From: UBA5239 sp031548025
GTDB lineage: Bacteria > Verrucomicrobiota > Lentisphaeria > Victivallales > Victivallaceae
Assembly (NCBI GenBank): GCA_031548025.1
Contig: JAVBRM010000079.1
Coordinates: 17,533-81,532, forward strand
DNA: 64,000 nucleotides
Reading direction: 5' to 3'
Shown here: one piece after another, positions 8,886 to 18,993 of the stretch
How positions within the stretch are numbered: the stretch's first letter is position 1
Layout: each line of letters begins with the position of its first letter
Position numbers and translations under genes: made by a program
The notes under the pieces: model-generated
Databases searched by the model: none
The model's input: only the letters and a program-made list of their open reading frames with translations
What the model was told of the DNA's origin: nothing

Positions 8886-11699
8886 ATGATTTTTCGTATA
8901 ACAGCCGTCATATGTATATTGATGGGAATATCGACGGCATTTGCCTTTGATCAATGGCAGCTCCGGCTGGATATTAACGGCAACGTCAAATTAAGGGATG
9001 TCGAGTCGGCCGGTTGGAAAATTAATACCAAACCTTCGGTCCTGAGTTGTCTGAAAACTGTTACCGTGGACGAAACGGAATGCACCATCACTTTTACCCC
9101 GGAAGCTGACGGGAGTGTGGTATTGTCGTTGCGCAGCGAGTCCGGTCACGACGTAATCGAATCTCCGTGGGTTGTCGTCAGCGGTGTATCGGCGCAAGGG
9201 ACAACCATCAAAAATGCGGACTTCAAAGCGCTTGACCGCAATGGCCTCTTGCGGGGATGGAAAGGGAAAAAAGAAAATATTTCTTCTTCGCTGCCGGGAG
9301 TCCAGGTCAATTATGACAACGCCATTTCGCAGCGGATTACCCTGCAAAAAGACGTGCCGGTAACGTTGCGGCTGAGAGCCCGGATTGAGCAAACTTCCCA
9401 AATGGAACTTCCGCCGTGGAGCAATGTGGTGACCGACCATGTAACGAATATTCAGACCCTGATCAGCAGCGGCAGGTTGGAATTCCGCCCGACTTTTGAG
9501 AATTGCGGAGTCTATATCAACCGGAAACCGTCCGAGATCGGCAAACCGCTGAAGCTGAAATTGTCTTACCGTGAGACCGGAGAAAATAACTGGCGCGAGG
9601 CGCTGGACCCTGTCGAAATACCGTTGGAAAATTCCTGGCGCGGTTCGATCATGATGCTCAAAGAAAATACTTCGTACGAGGTGAAATGCGATATTTCCGG
9701 GGAATTGTCCGAGAGTTTCACCGGTAGTTTTCGCACCATGAATTCCCAAGTCAAAATCGCTGAAACCATTGAACTTTCCCCGAAGGATTTTCCGGGAGAA
9801 CTGGTCATTGCGAAGTCGGGTTCGCCGGACGGTTATATCCGCTACACCATGAAGCCGGGCGGGGTGCTGAAAGGAAATGCTTCGGGCCAGGCTGTCATCA
9901 TCGCTAAAAATGTGAGTTATATCATTCTGGAAAATCTGATGATCGACGGCAACCGGACGCCGGGCGGCATTCAAATCCTTAACTCGCACCATATTCAGGT
10001 GAAGAACTGTAATATTTATAATTTCGGCAGGGTAGGAGTACAGCGCCTTGACCTGGATGGCCAATATTATCTGGACGGCAAATCAATTTACCATGATCCC
10101 GGCATTGAACTCAGAAACAGCGGCAATATTCTGGTGGAACGCTGCTTTATTCACAATCCTGCCGGTACCTCCAATACCTGGTTTTACTCGCATCCGGCCG
10201 GACCTTCCGCATTGCGGGTGCAGAATACCAGCGGGGTTATCTTGCGTTATAATGATTTGGTCGGCAGCGATCGCGGGCGCTTCATCGATGTGATTCATGC
10301 TCCGGTGAATTCCCAAATCACCGGCGGATTTATGCGCGACACGGATATTTACGGTAATTTGTTCATCTTCTCCAACGACGACGCTATCGAACTGGAAGGT
10401 GGCGGCATGAATACCCGTTTCTACCTGAACCGGGTCGAGGGGACTTTTACCGGGGTCAGTACCGGGGTATGTCGGCTGGGGCCGATTTACCAGATCCGCA
10501 ATTTGTATACCCGCCCCGGCGACGAGGAACACCGCTACGGAGTTCCGTTCAAAAACAGCCTCGGTTACCAAGGCTACGGTGCGGTATATTTCATCAACAA
10601 CACGGTCGTCAACCAGGAACCGCGCATTGTTTGGAGCGCCTTTCATCGCCAAGGGCCGGAGGAGCAATATGAAAATGCATTCAAGGCATTCAGTCGTAAC
10701 AATATTGTGGTTAGTAAAAAAACATTTTTCACCCCAAGCCTTTTCCAATGGCGGGTCGATTTCGACTATGACATGATGGAAATGCGCCTGTCAGGCGACG
10801 CCGCGCAGGAAAAAGCGGAATACGACCGGTTGAAACAGGAGGCGAATGCGATATATAAAGCGCCTGAATACGTGAATGCCGCCGCCGGTGATTTCCGCCT
10901 GGCCCTGGACAGCCCCGGCCGCGGGGGAGCCGCCAAACTGCCTAATATCCCATGTTCGAATCTGGGCGCATTTCAGGATGACGGCATTGATTTCCTGCCA
11001 TATCGCCCGCTGCCGCTGCTTGCTGATCGCCAGGAGATTTATTTCCAGTCCGCCGAAGCACCGTTGAAACAGAGCTTTCGCGTTACCGTTGGAGGGAGGG
11101 ATTATAATGCGCCGTTCAAAGTTCATTGCAATGACGATTTTTTCAGTGTCGAACCGTCGGAAGGCATTTTCAAAAGCGGCGAAGAAATAACTTTTCAGGT
11201 GACGTTGAATCCGGAAAAAATGCCTCGTTCCCGCCGCTACAATGGAGCAATGATATTGCGGACCGGCCTGGGCTTTTCGTTGCCGATTACGGTTTACGCC
11301 GATTACCGCGGCGACCGTAAACGTCAGGAAAAAGCGCTGGAATCCGCGCTGGTCATACCGGTAAAACTCGACCGGACAAATCCGAAAGTGGAAGCTGAAA
11401 TCGAGGTGCCGGAGGACGGCGTGTATTTCCTGCTCACCAATATTGACCATGCCGGACTGATCAAGGATATCCGGGTGAAAATAGGAAACTGCGACACCGG
11501 AAAACAGGCCCGGCTTCATGGTCCGGAAATGCGCAATGGCTCATTCGAATATCAGCCGGTAAATAAGGGACATTTAAGCGCATATTATTTCAAACTCAAA
11601 GCGGGGAAACAGAAGCTTTCTTTGTCGGTCGGCGACTTCGAAAACGGTACGATCACCAAACTGCTGCTGACCCGCTCGCCGGGATTATTCTGCTGGTAA
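8886..11699 (+). CDS. secreted right-handed parallel beta-helix protein (pectate-lyase-like fold)
   Basis: 937 residues with a signal peptide (hydrophobic run ending ISTAFA). Residues about 25-330 are beta-rich, with a fibronectin-like stretch (KLKLSYRETGENNWREAL). Residues about 340-600 form a parallel beta-helix of the pectate-lyase or polysaccharide-lyase type: repeated short strands such as IILENLMIDGNR, HIQVKNCNIYNFG and NILVERCFIHNP, with Asn and His at turns. The C-terminal third contains at least one further beta-sandwich domain. An extracellular polysaccharide lyase or hydrolase is the best guess, but no family-specific catalytic set could be fixed by eye. AAGGAGAC precedes the start. 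Its last 15 bases overlap the convergent AraC gene. Confidence 0.8.
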   Translation: MIFRITAVICILMGISTAFAFDQWQLRLDINGNVKLRDVESAGWKINTKPSVLSCLKTVTVDETECTITFTPEADGSVVLSLRSESGHDVIESPWVVVSGVSAQGTTIKNADFKALDRNGLLRGWKGKKENISSSLPGVQVNYDNAISQRITLQKDVPVTLRLRARIEQTSQMELPPWSNVVTDHVTNIQTLISSGRLEFRPTFENCGVYINRKPSEIGKPLKLKLSYRETGENNWREALDPVEIPLENSWRGSIMMLKENTSYEVKCDISGELSESFTGSFRTMNSQVKIAETIELSPKDFPGELVIAKSGSPDGYIRYTMKPGGVLKGNASGQAVIIAKNVSYIILENLMIDGNRTPGGIQILNSHHIQVKNCNIYNFGRVGVQRLDLDGQYYLDGKSIYHDPGIELRNSGNILVERCFIHNPAGTSNTWFYSHPAGPSALRVQNTSGVILRYNDLVGSDRGRFIDVIHAPVNSQITGGFMRDTDIYGNLFIFSNDDAIELEGGGMNTRFYLNRVEGTFTGVSTGVCRLGPIYQIRNLYTRPGDEEHRYGVPFKNSLGYQGYGAVYFINNTVVNQEPRIVWSAFHRQGPEEQYENAFKAFSRNNIVVSKKTFFTPSLFQWRVDFDYDMMEMRLSGDAAQEKAEYDRLKQEANAIYKAPEYVNAAAGDFRLALDSPGRGGAAKLPNIPCSNLGAFQDDGIDFLPYRPLPLLADRQEIYFQSAEAPLKQSFRVTVGGRDYNAPFKVHCNDDFFSVEPSEGIFKSGEEITFQVTLNPEKMPRSRRYNGAMILRTGLGFSLPITVYADYRGDRKRQEKALESALVIPVKLDRTNPKVEAEIEVPEDGVYFLLTNIDHAGLIKDIRVKIGNCDTGKQARLHGPEMRNGSFEYQPVNKGHLSAYYFKLKAGKQKLSLSVGDFENGTITKLLLTRSPGLFCW

Positions 11700-12509
11700 T
11701 TTCCGGTCGGCTACGGAATCATTGGCGTTCCACCGGTCTTGACCCGGCGGTAATCCGTAAAATTTCCGGTAGAGTCTGACAAAATAATTCATGTTCTCAA
11801 ATCCGCACGATTCAGCGGCTTCGCCGACGGAGCAGTTCGGATCGTGCAACAGATTTTTCGCATGCCCCAACCGGAGTTTATGCAGATAATGGAGCGGTGA
11901 GTCCTGAAAATATTGCTGAAACAGCGTCCGCAGATAACTTTCGCTGACCCCGGCCGCCCTGGCGGTCATTGCCACATTGACCGGTTCCCGGTAATGATTG
12001 TGCATATAAGCCAATGCCCGTTGCAACCCGCCCGGCAGCGTCCGGTATTCGCTGTTTTGTTCTTCCAGTTTGCTCAAGCGGACCAGCAAAGTATAGAGCA
12101 GGCCCTCGGCGCCGGTTTTGTCGTTGGCCGCGGTCATGCGATATAATTCAAAAAATATTTTCCGGATCTCGCCGGTCCTGGCGACCTCGATGCTTCGCCA
12201 ATCCGTCCTGAACAGTCCGCTGTCCGCCTGAAAAACGCAATAAAGATTTTCTTCGCCGGGATCGTTCACCTGATTGTGTGAAATGCCGGGAGGAATCACC
12301 AAAAATTTTCCGGGAGTTCCGTGGAAAGTCCCCAGCGGGCTTTCGATCCGGCAGCTTCCCCGCAACATGCAAATAATCTCAGTCCCGGCATGCTTGTGAA
12401 AAGCCGCGCCGGGTTGCCGCCGGTGAAATCCGGCGTGAGAAAATTCCGGTAATCTGATAATTTTGTCCATGATTTCAATATATTGGTCCTCGCCGGATAA
12501 AGCAATCAT
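11685..12509 (-). CDS. AraC-family regulator with cupin domain
   Basis: 274 residues as drawn; an internal ATG at 12,470 (MDKIIRLPEF) is an alternative start, and neither has a clear ribosome binding site. Residues about 25-100 form a cupin-like sensor (FHKHAGTEIICMLRG, PPGISHNQV). The C-terminus has the two AraC helix-turn-helix motifs (VAMTARAAGVSESYLRTLFQ and VGEAAESCGFENMNYFVRLY). It is divergent from the nucleoside hydrolase gene across about 100 bases and is its most likely regulator. The 3' end overlaps the beta-helix gene by 15 bases on opposite strands. Confidence 0.88.
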   Translation of the reverse strand: MIALSGEDQYIEIMDKIIRLPEFSHAGFHRRQPGAAFHKHAGTEIICMLRGSCRIESPLGTFHGTPGKFLVIPPGISHNQVNDPGEENLYCVFQADSGLFRTDWRSIEVARTGEIRKIFFELYRMTAANDKTGAEGLLYTLLVRLSKLEEQNSEYRTLPGGLQRALAYMHNHYREPVNVAMTARAAGVSESYLRTLFQQYFQDSPLHYLHKLRLGHAKNLLHDPNCSVGEAAESCGFENMNYFVRLYRKFYGLPPGQDRWNANDSVADRKLPAE

Positions 12510-12559
12510 GAAAAGTTGATATGTGCTAATATTTCAGCGATTACTGTAATTGTCCATTA

Positions 12560-12605
12560 TTGATAAAGTTGTTTTATGACAATATAATATATTAACCACA
12601 GGAGG
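12560..12605 (+). promoter_or_regulatory. promoter and ribosome binding site of the nucleoside hydrolase
   Basis: TTGATA (12560-12565) and TATAAT (12583-12588) are 17 bases apart. An AGGAGG ribosome binding site at 12600-12605 lies 6 bases before the ATG at 12,612. It shares the roughly 100-base divergent region with the AraC gene, where the AraC product would be expected to bind. Confidence 0.7.
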
Positions 12606-12611
12606 ACAATC

Positions 12612-13550
12612 ATGGAAATAGGCAAAGCAATTCCGGTAATTCTGGATACCGACATCGGCGGCGACATTGACGATACCTGGGCGCTGGGTATGCTGCTCAA
12701 TTCACCTGAACTCGACCCCAAAATGATATTGACTTGCACTGCGGACACTGTTTACCGCTCGCGTCTGGTGTGCCGTTTTCTCGACTGCGTCGGGCGCGCC
12801 GAAATTCCGGTTGGCGTCGGGATCCGCAAACAGAGCGACGGTCCGCGGGAGCGCCAGAAAGGCTGGATCGAGGAGTATCAGTTGAGCGATTATCCGGGGA
12901 CGGTATTTGAGAACGGCGTCGGGGAAGCTATCAGGATGATCGAGGAATTGGACGAGGTAACGATTATCGCCATTGGCCCGCTGACCAATATCGCGGCGAT
13001 CTGCCAGAGCCGCCCGGATTTGATGCCAAAATGTCGTCTGGTGGCGATGCTCGGTTCGATTGAATATGCTCATCGCAGAGCTCCCGGAGCCATTGCCGAA
13101 TTCAACGTCTGTAAAGATATTTCCGCAGCTCAAACCGTATTTGCTGCCAATTGGAAAAACATCACCATTACCCCACTGGATACCTGCGGCGACATTGTGC
13201 TGGACGGCGAGAATTACCGCCGGGTCCTGAGTTCCGGCGAAACAATACCGCAATGCATCATCGACAATTACCGTGTCTGGCTTGGTAGCAACAAGGAAAC
13301 GGCTGAACATACGAGCTCGGTTCTGTTCGACACGGTCGCCGTTTACCTGGCCTTTGCCGACGATTTGCTGGTCATGAAGCCGATGCAACTGATCATCGAC
13401 GATGCCGGATACACCCGCCAGTCGGAACACGGCCGCCCGGTGGACGTCGCCATCGACTGGAAATCGGAAGAATCCTTCAACGAACTGCTGGTTACTCGGT
13501 TGTTGAACGGACCGTCAGGGAAGTGTGGTAGCTTTGCCCGGGAGCGATAG
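12612..13550 (+). CDS. nucleoside hydrolase (IUNH family)
   Basis: 312 residues, normal for the inosine-uridine nucleoside hydrolase family, which cleaves the N-glycosidic bond of ribonucleosides to base and ribose. The calcium-binding Asp cluster is visible at residues 12-21 (DTDIGGDIDD), followed by IGPLTNIA around residue 120 and an NVCKDISAAQTVF segment in place of the usual N..xDPEAA. There is no signal peptide, so it should be cytoplasmic. Start chosen from the AGGAGG site. The last 59 bases overlap the convergent gene that ends at 13,492. Substrate could be a nucleoside or a related ribosyl compound. Confidence 0.85.
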   Translation: MEIGKAIPVILDTDIGGDIDDTWALGMLLNSPELDPKMILTCTADTVYRSRLVCRFLDCVGRAEIPVGVGIRKQSDGPRERQKGWIEEYQLSDYPGTVFENGVGEAIRMIEELDEVTIIAIGPLTNIAAICQSRPDLMPKCRLVAMLGSIEYAHRRAPGAIAEFNVCKDISAAQTVFAANWKNITITPLDTCGDIVLDGENYRRVLSSGETIPQCIIDNYRVWLGSNKETAEHTSSVLFDTVAVYLAFADDLLVMKPMQLIIDDAGYTRQSEHGRPVDVAIDWKSEESFNELLVTRLLNGPSGKCGSFARER

Positions 13551-16500
13551 TCTCCGGCCGGTACATCCATTCCCAGGTGTTGACCGCCGGAGAGTGCCAG
13601 AAATAATAATTCATCAGTGACTCGGGAGCCAAGGAAATTTCGATGGAATGCTCGCCGGAACGAAGTTCGCTTTTCGGCGAGCTGATCATTCCGCTGAAAC
13701 TTCCATGCCCTTCCGGGATGCCGTTTGTCATCGAATAGATGGAAACGCCGTTCTTTTGAGTTATTTCCACTTTCTTATTGGATTGTTCGACATAAAAAAT
13801 CGGCGTGCCGCCGTGGATCAAATTGGCAATCCAGAGCGAGGGGCGAACGGAAGATTGCCCAATATTTTTCAGGTGATAATCCACTTGAAAAGAGGCTTCC
13901 GTCGAATTGATTTTTACGGTTTTCTGAATTTCCAGCGACAGCGCCGGGAAGGTTTTGACCAAAACCGCTTCAGCCTGATTGCCGGAAATCACTGCGTGCT
14001 TGATGGTGTACGGAGTGTCCAGGTTTCCGCGTGATTCCTTGGGCAGCCAGATTTTTTCGTTCAGGAAACTTATGTTATCGATGGTCTTTCCCTGAACTTC
14101 CCAGTTGATCACAGCTCCCGAGCGGGCATAATCGATACGAAGCTTCTGTTTCGGTGAGGCCAGCTCAAGTTCCGGTGTACCGTCCCGGTTTGAGTCGGCT
14201 AGTTCAATGCTTAAATCACCGGAACGAACCGCATTGAACGCGCCGGCTCCGGCGAATTTATCCGCTTCCTGTTTGAATTCATTCTCAAGATCCGATTGCG
14301 TACTCCCCGGCTTTGCCGCGCCGTTCGGGGCGGCGGGAGCAATCAGCACGAAACCGGCGTCCCGTGGAGCGACTTTTATCAAAATACCGTTCTTCAGCTC
14401 GGTTTCACTCCAGGAGCGGCGCCCGGATTCCGGCAGATACTCGGTTTGATTGACCGGGTTGAAAACAGCATAATTCCCTTTGGGCAAATCCGCGTTTATA
14501 TCGGCAAACATGATGTTTTTCGGGTGGTAATTGAATACCGCGACCAGACGTTCAGCTCCCTTGGGGATAGCGGCAAACGCCGCGTGATCATTCCAATGCG
14601 GAAAGCGCAATTCACCGTTGGCGGTTTTCCGGATCTGGTATGGGCGCACCGTGACCGATACTTCCTTGACATCCTGTTTGCCGAGCTTGAAATATTCTTC
14701 CAGGATGGCGATTTCATTCATCCCCCGGCTGAAATTCCGCAGATACTGGCCGTCGAGATGAAGTCCGGGGTAAATGGCGAATCCGGCGCAGCCATTGACG
14801 GCTGCCGCCAGCAGCATCAGCCGGGCTTGTTCCGGGTTGATGATTTCCGACGCGGTCAGATAGCCGCCCGCCTGGTCGATGGCGCACATCGGGATGTAAC
14901 CTTTCTGCAGCGCCCGCGAATTCATGCGGATCATATCGAAGGCTTTTTTGTCGATATAGTGGTAATAGCTGGCGATGTGCAGATCGAAATACGATTCATT
15001 CATGACCGGATCCTTCGGCACCCCCGAAAAATTGCTCCGGTAATCACTGCGTTTGAAATTCGCTACATAGTCATAATCGGCCAGAATCAGTTGCGGGAAA
15101 TGCCGTTTCACCACCTCCTGGTGCATTCGGGTAATTTTGGCGGTATTCCCGCAGCGGAACTCAATCCATTCCCGGGAATATTTTTCTTTGATTTCGGCGG
15201 TTTTCAAGACATGGGACAATTTTAATTTTTCCGAGAATTTCTTGCGGCTCCGTTCACAGAAACACCAATCCATCGTGCCCCACGGCTCCACGTCCATGCA
15301 AACCATTTCGCCGGGTTGCATGTCATAGCGCCGAATGACATCCCGCAGGAACTCCTGAAACATTTTGCCGAATTCTGGATCGTCGGTGAAATAATCCGGG
15401 CAAAAATCCCCGGCTTTTGGACTGCCGTCCGCCTTGACGGCGAGCTCTTCTTTGCCCTGAAGCCTGGTCAGATATTCGCGTGGAAAGAAGCGGGGATGCA
15501 GGTAATCCGGGGTGCCGATTTTAAAAGTCCATCCCCTCGAATTGAGCATCCGGTTGATTGCCGCGCCGCGCGGAAAATTTTCGGGCTGCCGCCGCGCCAT
15601 GTTCATGCCGCTTTTTTCGAGGATCTGTGCCGCTTTCTGCAGCACTTCATCACTGCTATAGAGGAAATCATCCGTTTCCCAGCGCATGATCTTGAAATCT
15701 TTCGGCAATTTTCCCGGCGGCAGCGAGGCCGTCCTGAAGTCAAACGTTTCTTCCGGGCCCTGGCGGCCGGCATTGCGGAGATACCAGAATACCTTGTGCG
15801 ATTTTTCCGTTTTATCAACCGAATCAATGACCACAATCAGTTTTCGCGCCCAGCCGTATTCGTTCTGGAGAATCTTGAACGGGCGGATATCCTCAAAAAT
15901 ATAACGGTTGTAATCGCCTTCGGGGCGCTTGATTTTTTCCACGCGCGGCACCTCGCGGCCATAATTGCCCGTATGCATGCAGAAGGCGTCTTCCAGCTTC
16001 AATCCGGCCGGTATTTCAAGCACCAGGGCGGCTTCTTTCAACTGGTCTTTGCGCCCTTTGAAATGGAACGACAGCGGCAGCGGCGCTTCAAGGAAAGAGG
16101 TGAACTCATTTTTTCCGCCGTTCCAAACCTTGCTCCACTCCACCGGCTGCAGCCGGGCAGCCAGCGGCAGGGCGGCCCGGGCCGCTTCTCGATCCAATTT
16201 CCGGCAACTGACATTGGCGAAATATACCGCCCCGGTTTCGCCGGACAAACAATATATTTCGATGCCCGCCGTCTCCGGGGTGGTGTGAAATTCAAAATCG
16301 GCGGTGCGCCAATCGGCGGAAGTCACCGGGTTTGAGAAAATTTCATCGAGCTTGTTGCCCTTCGCATCGAACAGACCAACGCCGAATAACGCCTTGGCGT
16401 CATCCGTCGTTTTGAGCGCGGCCGATATTTTGTAAACCGCCGCTCCCGGAGCGATTTCCCGGACATCCGCTTCCACGCCGAAACGGCGGGCGCCGCTGCG

Positions 16501-17193
16501 CCATTTCAACCCGATCGCATTGCCGCCCAAATAAGCGTCTTTTTCAATAGTCGCGTTGCCATCCGCCTCAAGCCCCTGATACATTTTTATTTTCCAACCC
16601 TCCGGCAAGCCGGTGTCTGGCAAAATTTCCCCGCTCAAAGTGCCATTGAGGAGCAGCTCCGGGTCTTCCCCCATCGTCACGGAACAGTTGTCGGCCCACA
16701 AAGTACCGGGACCGGCGGTGCGGATCGAAAAAGTGATCCGGTCCGCACCGGGTTCAATGAGCAGATCCTTGGAAAAGGTTTTCCACTCCGCTGTTCCCTG
16801 CCAGGTCATTGCGGACACCCACTGCTTTTGCGGTTTTTCCTTGGTCCCGGCAGTGATAACCAATTGCCCCTTTTTCAGCCGGTCCGTACAGACTTCCAGC
16901 GACCAGGTTATTTTGCGGGACGATTTCAAAGGCTCTTTCAACAAAATAGTTTGACTGCAGCCGAGCCAGCCTTTTTCTGAGGCTTGGCGCATAACCAGTG
17001 ACTGTTTACCGTGACGTACATTTTCCGTATCCGGCTGGACGGTTCCTTCCGCCTGCTGGTATGCTCCGCGACTCCAATTTTCGGCAAGATCGCCGGCGGA
17101 ATTCAAGGTTTCAAAACTTTCATTTTTCAATAAATTTTCCGCTCCCGGCATCCATAACGGCAGCCCCAGTAACAGTATCAAACGCAAAATCAT
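13492..17193 (-). CDS. large secreted TIM-barrel-like glycoside hydrolase candidate
   Basis: 1233 residues with a signal peptide (about residues 1-18). Two beta-sandwich carbohydrate-binding-like modules come first, each opening with a LLxNxxxx motif (LLKNESFE near 20, LLLNGTLS near 185), up to about residue 330. A region around 510-830 reads like a (beta/alpha)8 barrel: MDVEPWG near 630 offers Asp and Glu candidates, ADYDYV near 705, ASYYHYID near 742 and CAIDQAGG near 770. A beta-rich C-terminal half follows. I cannot name the GH family. It is 13 bases downstream of a pseudopilin and last in a GntR-headed operon. Confidence 0.7.
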   Translation of the reverse strand: MILRLILLLGLPLWMPGAENLLKNESFETLNSAGDLAENWSRGAYQQAEGTVQPDTENVRHGKQSLVMRQASEKGWLGCSQTILLKEPLKSSRKITWSLEVCTDRLKKGQLVITAGTKEKPQKQWVSAMTWQGTAEWKTFSKDLLIEPGADRITFSIRTAGPGTLWADNCSVTMGEDPELLLNGTLSGEILPDTGLPEGWKIKMYQGLEADGNATIEKDAYLGGNAIGLKWRSGARRFGVEADVREIAPGAAVYKISAALKTTDDAKALFGVGLFDAKGNKLDEIFSNPVTSADWRTADFEFHTTPETAGIEIYCLSGETGAVYFANVSCRKLDREAARAALPLAARLQPVEWSKVWNGGKNEFTSFLEAPLPLSFHFKGRKDQLKEAALVLEIPAGLKLEDAFCMHTGNYGREVPRVEKIKRPEGDYNRYIFEDIRPFKILQNEYGWARKLIVVIDSVDKTEKSHKVFWYLRNAGRQGPEETFDFRTASLPPGKLPKDFKIMRWETDDFLYSSDEVLQKAAQILEKSGMNMARRQPENFPRGAAINRMLNSRGWTFKIGTPDYLHPRFFPREYLTRLQGKEELAVKADGSPKAGDFCPDYFTDDPEFGKMFQEFLRDVIRRYDMQPGEMVCMDVEPWGTMDWCFCERSRKKFSEKLKLSHVLKTAEIKEKYSREWIEFRCGNTAKITRMHQEVVKRHFPQLILADYDYVANFKRSDYRSNFSGVPKDPVMNESYFDLHIASYYHYIDKKAFDMIRMNSRALQKGYIPMCAIDQAGGYLTASEIINPEQARLMLLAAAVNGCAGFAIYPGLHLDGQYLRNFSRGMNEIAILEEYFKLGKQDVKEVSVTVRPYQIRKTANGELRFPHWNDHAAFAAIPKGAERLVAVFNYHPKNIMFADINADLPKGNYAVFNPVNQTEYLPESGRRSWSETELKNGILIKVAPRDAGFVLIAPAAPNGAAKPGSTQSDLENEFKQEADKFAGAGAFNAVRSGDLSIELADSNRDGTPELELASPKQKLRIDYARSGAVINWEVQGKTIDNISFLNEKIWLPKESRGNLDTPYTIKHAVISGNQAEAVLVKTFPALSLEIQKTVKINSTEASFQVDYHLKNIGQSSVRPSLWIANLIHGGTPIFYVEQSNKKVEITQKNGVSIYSMTNGIPEGHGSFSGMISSPKSELRSGEHSIEISLAPESLMNYYFWHSPAVNTWEWMYRPETIAPGQSYHTSLTVRSTTE

Positions 17194-17206
17194 ATTTTTC
17201 TCCAGT

Positions 17207-17863
17207 TTATAAGGTCAATCTGAAAGTGTTCCAGTCGACGGTGCCCCGTTTTAAGGCGCCGACATGCGCATCCGCCCACAGGAAATTGCCGAATTCCTGA
17301 TGGACATGGCCCACTCTTTTATCTTTATCTGTAGCATCCCATTGCGAATAATTGTAAATGGAGGGATACCCGGAATAAGTGGTAGACCCGCCATCGTGCA
17401 GGATGACTTTGCCCGAAGGATTTCGGACTTGACGCAATTTCGGGGAATTAATTTTCCAACTGGTGCCGGACAGGATGCCATTGGCCACATTCATGGTATA
17501 ACCGACGGCATAACAATAGGGCCCGCTGCCGGTGGTGTACATGGCGTTCGATGGACAGGTCAGAAAGGTCTGTTTAGGCAAGGCGGGAAGAGTAGTCAGA
17601 GGGGTCTTCTTATAGGGGGACATTTCATAAATACCTGCGTACCAGTAACCGATGCCGGTCCAATTAACCGGCCGTAAATCATCATTATTGTCGGCGACAT
17701 AGGAGCTCCAATAGAAGCCTGTCTGCTTCAAGTTATTGACGCATTTGATGTTTTTCGCTTTTTCACGGGCCTTGCTCAGCGCCGGCAGCAACATAGCAGC
17801 AAGTATTGCTATAATAGCAATAACAACGAGCAACTCAATAAGTGTGAATTTGTTTCGTTTCAT
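17207..17863 (-). CDS. pseudopilin-like protein (DUF1559-like)
   Basis: 218 residues from the ATG at 17,863 (MKRNKFTLIELL); AAGGA lies 8 bases upstream. An ATG two codons earlier (17,869) is too close to that site. The N-terminus has the pilin-type helix with Glu5 and LSKAREKAKNIKCVNNLKQ after it. The C-terminal region has H-x9-D (HQEFGNFLWADAH, with Ala where most relatives have Gly). The residue before FTLIEL is Lys, not Gly. It sits 11 bases after the GntR-type regulator stop and 13 bases before the large hydrolase candidate. Confidence 0.87.
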   Translation of the reverse strand: MKRNKFTLIELLVVIAIIAILAAMLLPALSKAREKAKNIKCVNNLKQTGFYWSSYVADNNDDLRPVNWTGIGYWYAGIYEMSPYKKTPLTTLPALPKQTFLTCPSNAMYTTGSGPYCYAVGYTMNVANGILSGTSWKINSPKLRQVRNPSGKVILHDGGSTTYSGYPSIYNYSQWDATDKDKRVGHVHQEFGNFLWADAHVGALKRGTVDWNTFRLTL

Positions 17864-17874
17864 GTCCATAATCC

Positions 17875-18993
17875 TTATATTAATTGTTTTTCTAGTATAT
17901 GACCCGGCGAAAGGCAACTGCCGCGAATGACCAGCTCCCCCCGCAGATATTCGGGTTCTACAGCGATTTTTCCATACGTTTTCTGCAAACGGATCAGTTC
18001 CGCCGCGCGCCGGCCGATCTGTTGGCGCGGTTCATACAGCGAACTCAATTCCTTGATCTCAATCGAATGATCGTTTTCTCCCAGGGCAATCAGGGAAAAA
18101 TCCCGGGGAATTTTGAATTTCCGTTTCTGAAGGTATTTCCAGAATTCCGCAGTCAACACCGACGAAAAGAATATCGCGCTCAAATCGGGATGGGCGCGGA
18201 AAACTTCATCCAATTGGGCTTCGGTCAGGTTTTTAAATGCTCCTTCATAAACATAGCGGTCGGGATTTTCAAGGCCGCTTTTCCGCAGTTCATCCTTGAA
18301 TATCCGGCGACGGTTGGTGAATACCGGCTCCTGGCGATTGAGGTCGATAAAAACGATTTCGCGATGCCCGATCCCTCGAAGAAAACGTACCACATCCCGC
18401 ACGCCGCTTTCATAATCGAAAAACAGTACCGGCACCCCGGCGATTTGACGGCTGATTGTTACCTGCGGCACCTTATAATGATGCAATTCCTCGATTACCG
18501 GATAGTATTCTGCCAGTGGCCGTTCCCAGATGATGCCGTCAAATTTCAAATTGCGGAATTGATCGAGAAGTTTCGCCATGCTGTCGGTATATCCCCGGAT
18601 CTCCAACTGCACATTATTCAGAAAAGCGTAATCCGCTACTCCGGCAAATAATTTCCGGTCAAACAAACCCATGGCGGCGGGGTTGCTTCCGTAGTCCGGA
18701 ATAACCAGCAGAATCTTGTTCAGACTCACATGCTTCGGCGAACGGTCCTCCGGCTGAACCACAAACGTTCCCAACCCATGACGCTTGTATAGCAAGCCTT
18801 CATTGGTCAGAATTTGCAAAGCCTTGCGAACCGTGTTACGGCTGATCTTATAAGCATCGGCCAGCTCCGTTTCCGTACTGATCGGCCTACTGAAATCCTG
18901 CGTCCCGGATTGGATCAGGCGCCGCAAATCTCCCTCGAGGCGCTCGCGCCCCTTCAAAACACCTGTATTTATCTGTTGTGCATAGTTGTTCAT
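17875..18993 (-). CDS. GntR-type regulator with LacI-like sensor domain
   Basis: 372 residues starting at 18,993 (MNNYAQQINTG). A TTG-initiated extension is possible but would begin inside the promoter. Residues about 18-85 are a GntR winged helix (ISTETELADAYKISRNTVRK, then YKRHGLGTFVV). From about 95 a periplasmic-binding-protein-like effector domain follows (NKILLVIPDYGSN, IGHREIVFIDLNRQ, FSLIALGENDHS). It heads operon 3 with a pseudopilin and the 1233-residue hydrolase candidate and probably senses a breakdown product of that enzyme's substrate (inference). Confidence 0.88.
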   Translation of the reverse strand: MNNYAQQINTGVLKGRERLEGDLRRLIQSGTQDFSRPISTETELADAYKISRNTVRKALQILTNEGLLYKRHGLGTFVVQPEDRSPKHVSLNKILLVIPDYGSNPAAMGLFDRKLFAGVADYAFLNNVQLEIRGYTDSMAKLLDQFRNLKFDGIIWERPLAEYYPVIEELHHYKVPQVTISRQIAGVPVLFFDYESGVRDVVRFLRGIGHREIVFIDLNRQEPVFTNRRRIFKDELRKSGLENPDRYVYEGAFKNLTEAQLDEVFRAHPDLSAIFFSSVLTAEFWKYLQKRKFKIPRDFSLIALGENDHSIEIKELSSLYEPRQQIGRRAAELIRLQKTYGKIAVEPEYLRGELVIRGSCLSPGHILEKQLI

